The position numbers and the translations under genes are program-made. From an uncultured Coriobacteriaceae bacterium (GTDB lineage: Bacteria; Actinomycetota; Coriobacteriia; Coriobacteriales; UMGS124): a DNA stretch of 6,983 bases. Position 1 is the first letter of the stretch. Each line of letters begins with the position of its first letter. The notes under the pieces were generated by a model. That model was not told where the DNA came from, did no database searches, and worked only from the letters and a program-made list of their open reading frames with translations. The stretch is taken from assembly GCA_900539345.1 (NCBI GenBank), contig UQBS01000090.1, positions 1 to 6,983 on the forward strand. The letters are read 5' to 3'. Below are positions 1 to 6,469 of this stretch, piece after piece.

Positions 1-1
1 G

Positions 2-400
2 TACGGCAATGAGCTCACCGTCGAGCTTTGCCAGGCTTTTCTCGACAACCTTATTCCCGGCTCCTCGCTTGACCGTCTGGGACTTGAGCTTGCCGACGTC
101 GTTTCCATCGTCGCTCGTATGGGGCGTGTCCCCATGTCTGCCAGCGGCCTCATTGCATTTTGCTATGGCATGCGCGCATGTCCGAGCATGCGGGTCGCAG
201 ACATCGTGAATCTCACAGGACTGCAGCAGGCAACGGTCTCGATGACGCTGAGAAGCATGGAGGAACAGGCGATGATGGAGCCGATATTGTTTGGCGGTGC
301 CCGCGGCGACCGCCCTCACTGCAAAGGTGGCCTTCGCTATATCACGCAGTGTGGGCAGGCATATGCCGATGAGTTGCTGCGTATGACAGACGCCCTTTGA
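2..400 (+). CDS. Winged-helix (MarR-like) DNA-binding protein, 3' fragment
   Basis: The reading frame is open from the left edge to TGA at 398-400, giving 132 visible residues; the start lies outside the window. The segment at about 190-276 (MRVADIVNLTGLQQATVS and onward) reads as a helix-turn-helix: a short helix, a Thr-Gly turn, then a polar recognition helix. It is followed by a Gly/Arg-rich hairpin (FGGARGDRPHCKGG) suited to a wing, and a C-terminal helix (AYADELLRM). This order matches MarR/ArsR-type winged-helix regulators, but the family cannot be fixed from a fragment. The upstream part (LDRLGLELADVVSIVARMG and onward) looks helical and could be a dimerisation segment. An internal ATG at 119 lacks a clear ribosome site and lies inside the continuous frame, so it is unlikely to be the start. 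Target genes are unknown; it might act on the neighbouring tal promoter, but nothing in the sequence shows this. Confidence 0.75.
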   Translation, partial: YGNELTVELCQAFLDNLIPGSSLDRLGLELADVVSIVARMGRVPMSASGLIAFCYGMRACPSMRVADIVNLTGLQQATVSMTLRSMEEQAMMEPILFGGARGDRPHCKGGLRYITQCGQAYADELLRMTDAL

Positions 401-407
401 GGGCGTC
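389..407 (+). terminator. Stem-loop over the stop codon of the first gene; weak terminator candidate
   Basis: GACGCCC (389-395) pairs perfectly with GGGCGTC (401-407) around the loop TTTGA, which contains the stop codon. The stem is strong (7 bp, mostly GC), but the downstream sequence is only mildly T-rich (GCATGACGTTTCC) with no continuous U tract. It may instead be an mRNA 3' end stabiliser or a Rho-dependent end. Confidence 0.4.
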
Positions 408-451
408 GCATGACGTTTCCGTTTCCTCGAATATTATATTGCGCGGCTAGG

Positions 452-480
452 GTGCGACTGGGTTTTTCTGGTGCTATAGT
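452..480 (+). promoter_or_regulatory. Promoter for tal-rho (extended -10)
   Basis: The -10 TATAGT (475-480) is preceded by TG at 472-473, forming the extended -10 pattern TGnTATAnT. The matching -35, GTGCGA at 452-457 with 17-bp spacing, is poor, as often seen with extended -10 promoters. Transcription would start near 487, leaving a leader of about 110 nt. A weaker alternative is ATGACG (410-415) with TATTAT (432-437), spacing 16. Assignment is by pattern only. Confidence 0.5.
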
Positions 481-558
481 ATGCACGTATCCCTTTCCCT
501 CATATCGGCACTGTGGTTGGCTATGCGCCCCTTTGCCAGGCCGAACCCATGTCATGTT

Positions 559-591
559 GGGGGAGACAAATTGCAATGCAATGAAAAGGAG
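559..591 (+). promoter_or_regulatory. tal ribosome-binding region with 13-bp inverted repeat and a two-codon ORF
   Basis: AAGGAG at 586-591 is the Shine-Dalgarno site for GTG 597, with a 5-nt spacer, and decides the tal start. Just upstream is a second Shine-Dalgarno-like run, GGGGGAG (559-565), 10 nt before a minimal frame ATG-CAA-TGA at 576-584. The same place holds the inverted repeat ATTGCA-A-TGCAAT (570-582). It could be an operator or could occlude translation, but both readings are speculative. Confidence 0.45.
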
Positions 592-596
592 CACTC

Positions 597-1259
597 GTGA
601 AGTTCTTCCTCGATACCGCGGATCTCGACGAGATTCGTGAGGCGGCGTCCTGGGGCGTCGTTGCTGGTGTCACCACCAACCCCTCCCTGTACGCAAAAAT
701 TGGTGGCAAGCTCGCCGATTTCGAAAACCACATCGCTCGCATCTGCGAGATCGTCGACGGTCCCGTCTCCGCTGAGACCACCGCTATGACGCGCGACCAG
801 ATTGTCGCAGACGGCCGTCGTCTGGCCGCCATCGCCCCCAACGTGGTCGTGAAGATTCCCGTCATGGCCGAGGGCCTGGCCGCCACCAAGCAGCTGGCCA
901 GCGAGGGCATCGCGGTCAACATGACGCTCGTTTTCAGCGCCCCCCAGGCCATCATGGCCGCCCGCGCCGGCGCTCGTTACATCTCCCCGTTTGTCGGCCG
1001 TTTCGACGATATCGCTGAGGATGGCCTCAACCAGCTCAATGACATCGTTTCCTGCGTCAACAACTACGATTTCGGCCATGAGGTCGAGATTATTGCCGCT
1101 TCTGTGCGTTCTCCCCATCATGTCACGCAGGCCGCCCTTATGGGTGCCGACATCGCCACGGTGCCTTTCGGTGCGCTGAAGAAGTGCATTGAGCACCCCC
1201 TGACCGACCGCGGCCTTGAGCGTTTCCTGGCTGACTGGAAGAAAGTTGAGCAGGCATGA
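597..1259 (+). CDS. tal: Transaldolase, TalC/FSA-like small family
   Basis: The 220-residue product transfers the dihydroxyacetone unit of sedoheptulose 7-phosphate to glyceraldehyde 3-phosphate in the non-oxidative pentose phosphate pathway, in the cytoplasm. Its length matches the small TalC/fructose-6-phosphate aldolase family, a TIM barrel. Family motifs are intact: LDTAD at residues 5-9, GVTTNPSL at 24-31, the Schiff-base lysine K86 in VVVKIPV, and SPFVGR at 130-135. Two residues that separate the activities are of the transaldolase type: E60 where E. coli FsaA has Gln59, and F132 where FsaA has Tyr131. Transaldolase is therefore preferred over fructose-6-phosphate aldolase. The start is GTG 597, chosen for AAGGAG five bases upstream and the canonical MKFFLDTAD N-terminus. 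The stop overlaps the rho start (ATGA), so the two genes are probably co-transcribed and translationally coupled. Confidence 0.96.
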   Translation: MKFFLDTADLDEIREAASWGVVAGVTTNPSLYAKIGGKLADFENHIARICEIVDGPVSAETTAMTRDQIVADGRRLAAIAPNVVVKIPVMAEGLAATKQLASEGIAVNMTLVFSAPQAIMAARAGARYISPFVGRFDDIAEDGLNQLNDIVSCVNNYDFGHEVEIIAASVRSPHHVTQAALMGADIATVPFGALKKCIEHPLTDRGLERFLADWKKVEQA

Positions 1260-4096
1260 TCGAGGACCCCTCGACGGGTGCAGAGCAGCGTTCGCCTGAA
1301 GTGACGAGCGCTCCGGCTCCCGAGAGCAAGCCTGCACCTGATGTTGCGCCCGCGCAACAGTCCGAAGGTGCCAAGTTTGCGACCGAGGTTCGAGCTGCGA
1401 AGGAGCTTGAAGGAGTTCAGGCGGGGAAGGCTGTCGCCGACCCCGCTCCTCTTGGTTCTGCAGCAGGTCAAGACGCCCCTTCTTCTGAGGGGAAAGAGGC
1501 CAAGCCTGCTTCTGGCCCGCGCCGTCGAACCTCCAAGGCAAAAGCCTCCGAAAAGAAGGGGCCGGCTAACAAGCAGGATGCTCCTGCAAAGAAGAAGCAG
1601 GCAGGCCAGAAGGCGGTTTCCGCAAAAGCCAAGCCTGCCGGTCAGCAGGATGGCCCCGTGGCAGAAAAGCCTGGCGAGCAGGTTGAGCCCGCCGTAAAGA
1701 AGGACCCGGTCGAGCAGAAAGAGGCCCCCGTAAAGGTTGGGCCTGCCGATCAGAAGAATGCGCCCGTGGCAGAGAAGCCCGTCGAGCAGGCTGAGCCTTC
1801 TGCAAAGAAGGAGCCTGCGGCGCGTGTCGAGGCTCCGAAAAAGCAGGAGTCTGCCGAGCAGGAGGAAGGCGCTGCGACGGCCCGTCCCGCTGCGCCTGAT
1901 CAGGCCCCTTCCGATTCTGCTTCAGTGAGTCAGGATGTCGCTGTTGCAGACGGCGCTTCCGCTAAGCCTGCACCCGTCAAGCGCACTCGCACGCGCAACA
2001 AGTCGCGTGGACCCGTGTCTCGCCAAGACGACAAGGCTGTCTCCGAGAAGCCCAAGGAAGATGTGGTCCCCGAGCTTGTCGACCCCGCTGCAGCCGTTTC
2101 CCAGCAGGAAGCCGCCGTGCCTGAGGCTGCCCAGGCTCCCGCTCCTTCGCGCGTGCGCCATCACAGTGTCGATGAGATCGACTTTGACAAGGCCGGCGTT
2201 GACGAGTTGCGCGACCTCGCTATGCATCGCCGTCGTGGAAGGCCTTCTCCGCAGAAGGAGGAGGCGCGCCAAACCATTCTTGACGCGCTTCAGAACCCCA
2301 CGCCCGAGTCGCTCGAGGTTGCTCGGGCGGCGGCAAAGGTCCTGAGGGGAGCAGCCCCTCGCAAGAAGGCCCCTGCGTCCGCCCCTGTCGTCGAGGCTTC
2401 CTCGCGCGAGGAGAAGTCCAAAGAAGATGCGCAAGCCTCTCAGACCTCCCAGGAAGGCGAAGCTCAGGCTGTTTCCGCTTCTGCCACTGCGCAGCAGGCG
2501 CCTGCTCAAGAGGACGTTTCCTCCAAGGCCGAAGCTCCTGCATCGCAGGAAGTCTCCGAAGGCTATGGCTCGCGCCGCCGCCGTCACGATCGCAGAAGTG
2601 AGACACGCGGTGACGATCGTGCTGCTCAGCCGCGTGCTCGTGAGGCAGGCCGTGACAGCAAGCCTTCCGATGACTCTCGTCCCCAGCGCCCGCAGCAGGG
2701 CAAACAGCAGTACTCCGATCGACCCGACCGCGGCCGTGAGAAGTTCGAGAAGAAGTACGGCAAGAATGACCGTCGCGATCGTAACGGCCGTCGCGAGCGC
2801 GAGTACGTGACCGGTCCGTCCCTTTCGCTTGAAGAGCTTGCCGCCCTGGCTGAGGAGGACCTCCTTGCCAAGGCCGATGAGTTGTCGATTGCCCATGACG
2901 GGGTCGCCAGCGCCTCCCTTGTCCAGGCGGTTTATGATGAAATGTACCGCCAGGAGGGCTTCTTCGACTTCAACGGCGTGCTTGAGCTTTCCAACGACGG
3001 CTCGGGCATCGTGCGCACGAAGGGATACTTGGCCAGCGATTCCGACCTGTTCATGCCTGCCGCCCTCATTCGCATCAACGGCCTGCGCCGCGGCGACATG
3101 CTCAGCGGTACGGCAAAGGTCGCGCGTCCCGGTGAGAAGCGCCCCGGCGTTTGCAAAATCTCCCTGGTCAATGGCAAGAATCCGGAGGAGCTGCGTACAC
3201 GCCCCCGCTTCGGCGATCTCACGCCTGTTTTCCCGAGCGAGCCGTTGCGCATGGAGCATGGCAAGGACTCCATCCTCGGTCGCGTCATCGACTTGGTTGC
3301 CCCCATCGGCAAGGGTCAGCGTGGCCTGATCGTTTCGCCCCCCAAGGCTGGCAAGACTACGGTGCTCAAAAAGATCGCCGAGTCCATCTCTGCCAACAAC
3401 CCCGAGGTCCATCTCATCTGCCTTCTGGTGGACGAGCGCCCCGAGGAAGTTACCGACATGCAGCGCTCCATCCACGGCGAGGTCGTTGCCTCGACGTTTG
3501 ACATGCCCTGTGAGAATCACATCACGGTATCCGAGCTTGTCATCGAGCGTGCGAAGAGGCTCGTTGAACAGGGAGAGGACGTTGTAATCCTGCTCGACTC
3601 CATCACGCGTCTTGCGCGTGCGTACAACCTTGCACAGCCCGCCTCTGGCCGTATCCTGTCGGGCGGTGTTGACTCCACGGCTCTGTACCCGCCTAAGCGC
3701 TTCTTGGGCGCTGCTCGCAACATTGAGAACGGTGGCTCTCTTACCATTCTCGCCTCTGCCCTCGTGGACACCGGTTCCAAGATGGATGAGGTCATTTTCG
3801 AGGAGTTCAAGGGTACGGGCAACATGGAGCTCAAGCTCGATCGCGACCTGGCCGATCGCAGGGTTTTTCCCGCCGTCGACCCCGTCTCGTCGGGTACCCG
3901 CAAGGAAGAGCTGCTTCTCGACCCGGCAAGTGCCCCGCTTGTGTGGGGTGTCCGTCGCGTGCTCGCGAACATGAACAACAATGAGCGTGCGATGAACTCC
4001 CTCATCAAGGCCCTTCGTGCCACGGCCAACAACGAGGAGTTCCTCCTTCGTGCCGCAAAGAAGGCCCAGGGCAACGACTACATGGGTGATTTGTAG
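1256..4096 (+). CDS. rho: Transcription termination factor Rho with giant low-complexity N-terminal extension
   Basis: Rho is a hexameric RNA-dependent ATPase/helicase that releases transcripts from RNA polymerase. The C-terminal part is canonical: Rho_N helical domain about 522-568, cold-shock-like primary RNA-binding fold about 569-640, and RecA-type motor from about 650. Visible motor motifs are Walker A SPPKAGKTT (694-702, K700), DERPEE with the catalytic Glu E727, Walker B ILLDSITR (D781), GGVDSTALYPPKRF, EFKGTGNMEL and R869 at the arginine-finger position (RRVFPAVD). The protein has 946 residues against 419 in E. coli; the excess precedes residue 522. The extension contains Ala/Pro/Lys/Glu-rich sequence, a tandem 36-residue repeat (132-203), basic patches (89-127 and 243-252), a possibly folded island (302-363) and an Arg/Asp-rich stretch (440-515). 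Similar but shorter inserts in actinobacterial Rho bind RNA. ATG 1256 overlaps the tal TGA and has only a weak upstream GAGCAGG, consistent with coupled translation. No frameshift is seen. Confidence 0.98.
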   Translation: MIEDPSTGAEQRSPEVTSAPAPESKPAPDVAPAQQSEGAKFATEVRAAKELEGVQAGKAVADPAPLGSAAGQDAPSSEGKEAKPASGPRRRTSKAKASEKKGPANKQDAPAKKKQAGQKAVSAKAKPAGQQDGPVAEKPGEQVEPAVKKDPVEQKEAPVKVGPADQKNAPVAEKPVEQAEPSAKKEPAARVEAPKKQESAEQEEGAATARPAAPDQAPSDSASVSQDVAVADGASAKPAPVKRTRTRNKSRGPVSRQDDKAVSEKPKEDVVPELVDPAAAVSQQEAAVPEAAQAPAPSRVRHHSVDEIDFDKAGVDELRDLAMHRRRGRPSPQKEEARQTILDALQNPTPESLEVARAAAKVLRGAAPRKKAPASAPVVEASSREEKSKEDAQASQTSQEGEAQAVSASATAQQAPAQEDVSSKAEAPASQEVSEGYGSRRRRHDRRSETRGDDRAAQPRAREAGRDSKPSDDSRPQRPQQGKQQYSDRPDRGREKFEKKYGKNDRRDRNGRREREYVTGPSLSLEELAALAEEDLLAKADELSIAHDGVASASLVQAVYDEMYRQEGFFDFNGVLELSNDGSGIVRTKGYLASDSDLFMPAALIRINGLRRGDMLSGTAKVARPGEKRPGVCKISLVNGKNPEELRTRPRFGDLTPVFPSEPLRMEHGKDSILGRVIDLVAPIGKGQRGLIVSPPKAGKTTVLKKIAESISANNPEVHLICLLVDERPEEVTDMQRSIHGEVVASTFDMPCENHITVSELVIERAKRLVEQGEDVVILLDSITRLARAYNLAQPASGRILSGGVDSTALYPPKRFLGAARNIENGGSLTILASALVDTGSKMDEVIFEEFKGTGNMELKLDRDLADRRVFPAVDPVSSGTRKEELLLDPASAPLVWGVRRVLANMNNNERAMNSLIKALRATANNEEFLLRAAKKAQGNDYMGDL
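1649..1864 (+). repeat. Tandem 108-bp (36-residue) imperfect repeat inside rho
   Basis: Two consecutive in-frame units, 1649-1756 and 1757-1864, encode residues 132-167 and 168-203. Both open with (G/A)PVAEKPxEQxEP and continue with (V/A)KK(D/E)P; similarity fades towards the end of the second unit. Codons differ at several matched positions, so the duplication is not very recent. The units alternate Lys, Glu and Pro and would be disordered or extended. Confidence 0.7.
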
Positions 4097-4132
4097 CCGT
4101 CCATCTGGCTTTGCCCCTACTTGAGCCTTTCA

Positions 4133-4166
4133 GCACGGCCGCCTGCGGGCGGCCGTGCGTGTTTTT
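4133..4166 (+). terminator. Intrinsic terminator of the tal-rho operon
   Basis: GCACGGCCGCC (4133-4143) pairs perfectly over 11 bp with GGCGGCCGTGC (4148-4158) around the loop TGCG, followed by GTGTTTTT (4159-4166). It lies 37 nt after the rho stop. The gene for the Rho factor is thus ended by a Rho-independent signal. Confidence 0.92.
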
Positions 4167-4195
4167 GGAAAGTCTCAATGCCTTGGTAATACAAT
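4166..4195 (+). promoter_or_regulatory. Candidate promoter for the membrane-protein gene
   Basis: The -10 TACAAT (4190-4195) lies 18 bp after TGGAAA (4166-4171), which matches four of six -35 consensus positions. It starts directly behind the rho terminator, as expected for a separate unit. A second, weaker pair is TTGTGT (4197-4202) and TATGCT (4220-4225), spacing 17; it would exclude the ATG at 4221 as a start. Confidence 0.4.
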
Positions 4196-4275
4196 GTTGT
4201 GTTTAAGCTGGTAAAACGGTATGCTTAAGGATGTTTTTTGTCGTATCCACTGTGCCGCAACAAGCCATGAGCAAC

Positions 4276-4279
4276 GGAG
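4276..4279 (+). promoter_or_regulatory. Shine-Dalgarno site that favours the TTG start at 4287
   Basis: GGAG sits 7 nt before TTG 4287. No comparable site precedes the alternative in-frame ATG at 4221, whose upstream sequence is GTAAAACGGT. Starting at 4287 also places the positive residues and hydrophobic core of the signal peptide at the N-terminus. Confidence 0.6.
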
Positions 4280-4286
4280 TCGCATC

Positions 4287-6275
4287 TTGAAACGTTCTCA
4301 ACCGTTGTTTGGTGCGGGTCGCCGCGTTCTCTGCGCGGCTGGCCTTGTCTGCGTTTTGGGCATTGGAATTCTTTGTCCTCAAGCATTCGCCGAACCTGTC
4401 GTTCAGCCCGTCCAAACTGCCGAGCAAACCATGACGAGCGCGGCCGTAAGTTCCGCCCAGCTCGAGGAGCTCTCGCAGGCGGCCGGCCAATCCACGGCGC
4501 AGATTGTCGGTCAGATCGAGGACTCTCTCGCACAACAGGGTATCGCGTCGGTCGTGACCGATGCATCGCAAAGTATTCTCCCCGTTGTTCCTTATGCTCT
4601 CGGGGCTGGCGCCGCCTTCTTGGGAATGGGCGTATTTGCGGCTGCCTTTTCTCTTTTCCGAAAAAAGAATTCGCACAATGCTTCATCAAACCATGAGGCT
4701 CGTAGCGATGCGATGGTAGCGGAGTCATCCCCCATGATCTTTAACGCAACGCAGAATGAAAGCGCTGCATCTATCGAGGACACGGCATCTTTTATTGCCC
4801 TGGTCGACAGTGCGTCGGGCAATCCGGTTTCATACGACCAGGCACGTGAATTTGTTCTTGATGATGAGAGCGCCATGTTCGACCAACCTGTCAAAAAGAT
4901 GGATGTCCCAACGTCTCACGGCGCTGTGTCGCTGTGCGATAGTGACGATTATGATGAGCTTGAGGGTTTTGCCGCGGGATACGCCGCATCTCTTGGCGCT
5001 TCGGAGCCGGCAAGGTCTGGCTCGGCCCACCCCGACGATGACCCCGATAAGGGTCCAGGCGGCGGCGTTCCTCACCTTGAAGGAAAAGGCCATGCGGCTC
5101 GCGAGGCGTATGCTCAAACCGATCTTACAATGCCGTTCAACTGCGCTTCTTCCAATGATGAAAGCGTCTCGGATTTTGTCACGACGGCACGGGTTCTTGC
5201 TACGGGCTCTGGCAATGTGCACCGCGTAACGGTGCCGAGCAGCCATCTTGACTTTTCTGGGATGGATGTCATCGATGGCGTGTCGCCCGTTCGTCACAAC
5301 GACCTGGCGGCTGACCCGCTCGTCGAGCGTGATGATTGGCAAGGTGTCGCGCTGAGTGAATTGCGCGCGCCTGAACAGCAACAGCCTGCACGTGAAGAGG
5401 GCCTCTCGACGGACGACTTTGTTTCTCTGATTGCCACAAAGGCTCAGCCTGCACCTCAAGTTAAGCGTCAGGATTATGTCGCACCTGTTATTGGGCCCGG
5501 CGTAGATGCACAGGCTGCCATGCGTCGTCAAGAGCTCATTCGTGCCTCTGCCTCGCCGGCGGCGGCTCTTCTTGTTGGTCGCGATGAGGAATTCCTTGCG
5601 AATCGTGCCGGACTGGCCGGCACCAGCGTTCGCCATTCGTACGAGGGGCGCTCAGAGGTTGCTGATGGTGTTCTGAATTCGCGGGAAAAGGCTCTGCAGA
5701 ATTCGTCGCGCCGCCCAGGACCTGCTGCGGCATCCGCGATTTCTGTGACCCAGCGTGTCGGTGTGGACATGCAGAGTCAGAGTGTCGCGCCGGCGAGCTC
5801 GTTTACCCCGCCTCGTCCTCCTGCCAGCAGTGCGGTTGTTTCTGATCGAAGCCTCGCTGCGGCCGTTGCTGCCGCAAGCAGTGCATATGCCGCTTTCAAT
5901 AGCTATTCGACGATGATTAGTGCACCTGTTGCCACGAGCGCTGAAGTGGGACAGGGGGAGCGTGCAAGCAGGGCGGCTTCTTATGCGTCTGCGGTTTATG
6001 GTGCGATCGAGCAGCCTTCGTCTTGTTCGCGCGAGCAGGCGGCCCCTGCGTATTCCCAGGGCGCTATTGCAGGGCAGTCCGCCGTTGTCGATATGTCCGT
6101 ATCGGACGCCCCTGTTTCGTCTGCGTATATAGACCATATGGTGCAGGATGAGTTCGAGCATCGCCATGATTCGCCTGCGCAGCGCAATGCCGCTCTTGGG
6201 CGCATGCAAGTCATCAATGGCGCGGCGGTTGCGCCGGTCTCAGTTCGAGAGTCAAGGCATCGCAACAGGGCCTAA
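4287..6275 (+). CDS. Unrecognised secreted-then-anchored membrane protein with long disordered tail
   Basis: I do not recognise this family. From TTG 4287 the product has 662 residues; an in-frame ATG at 4221 would add 22 without a ribosome site. Residues 1-35 form a signal peptide: KR and RR, a hydrophobic core (AAGLVCVLGIGILC) and a cleavage-like AFA. A Gln/Ser/Ala-rich segment of about 60 residues follows, then a membrane span at about 97-124 ending in RKK (125-127). By the positive-inside rule the short N-terminal part lies outside and the tail of about 535 residues inside. The tail is rich in Ala, Ser and Asp and mostly disordered, with a Pro/Gly/Asp stretch near 248-261 and an Ala run near 523-535. 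Short acidic-Phe motifs recur (SIEDTASFIALV 162-173, SVSDFVTTARVL 293-304, STDDFVSLIATK 374-385). The stretch at 614-645, opening YIDHMVQDEFEHRH, is charged and looks the most likely to be conserved. Function is unknown; an envelope scaffold or anchor is possible. It appears monocistronic. Confidence 0.82.
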   Translation: MKRSQPLFGAGRRVLCAAGLVCVLGIGILCPQAFAEPVVQPVQTAEQTMTSAAVSSAQLEELSQAAGQSTAQIVGQIEDSLAQQGIASVVTDASQSILPVVPYALGAGAAFLGMGVFAAAFSLFRKKNSHNASSNHEARSDAMVAESSPMIFNATQNESAASIEDTASFIALVDSASGNPVSYDQAREFVLDDESAMFDQPVKKMDVPTSHGAVSLCDSDDYDELEGFAAGYAASLGASEPARSGSAHPDDDPDKGPGGGVPHLEGKGHAAREAYAQTDLTMPFNCASSNDESVSDFVTTARVLATGSGNVHRVTVPSSHLDFSGMDVIDGVSPVRHNDLAADPLVERDDWQGVALSELRAPEQQQPAREEGLSTDDFVSLIATKAQPAPQVKRQDYVAPVIGPGVDAQAAMRRQELIRASASPAAALLVGRDEEFLANRAGLAGTSVRHSYEGRSEVADGVLNSREKALQNSSRRPGPAAASAISVTQRVGVDMQSQSVAPASSFTPPRPPASSAVVSDRSLAAAVAAASSAYAAFNSYSTMISAPVATSAEVGQGERASRAASYASAVYGAIEQPSSCSREQAAPAYSQGAIAGQSAVVDMSVSDAPVSSAYIDHMVQDEFEHRHDSPAQRNAALGRMQVINGAAVAPVSVRESRHRNRA

Positions 6276-6349
6276 TGTGGCGACTACCAGTCGCTCAAGA
6301 GGGCATTGAACTCTGTTAAGAGCCCTAATCTCATAGATATGTTTCAATT

Positions 6350-6391
6350 GAAGGGGCGCGGGCTTGATGCCTGTGCTCCTTCTTCTTTTTT
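6350..6391 (+). terminator. Intrinsic terminator after the membrane-protein gene
   Basis: A 14-pair stem (6350-6363 with 6369-6382, loop TTGAT) is followed by TTCTTTTTT (6383-6391). Three pairs are G-U wobbles as + strand RNA and would be C-A mismatches on the other strand, so the signal works for rightward transcription. It lies 74 nt after the stop at 6275. Confidence 0.85.
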
Positions 6392-6469
6392 AGCTGGTTC
6401 AGCCAAGAGTGCGAGTGCCCTGGAGCAGGATGCAACAAGGGGGAGTTGGGTCGCGTCAAGGAGCAAGCC

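Noticed and set aside
552..1541. Open frame of 329 codons on the minus strand across tal and early rho
   Set aside because: It is antisense to tal, whose catalytic motifs are unmistakable, and shows no recognisable domain or good ribosome site.
1922..3520. Long open frame of 532 codons on the minus strand inside rho
   Set aside because: It lies fully antisense to the certain rho coding sequence, has an Ala/Gly/Leu/Arg-rich translation with no domain motif, and is the expected by-product of GC-rich codons on the other strand.
4287..4391. Lipoprotein signal peptide in the membrane protein
   Set aside because: The cysteine at the end of the hydrophobic core is preceded by GIL, which does not fit a lipobox, while AFA a few residues later fits ordinary signal peptidase cleavage.
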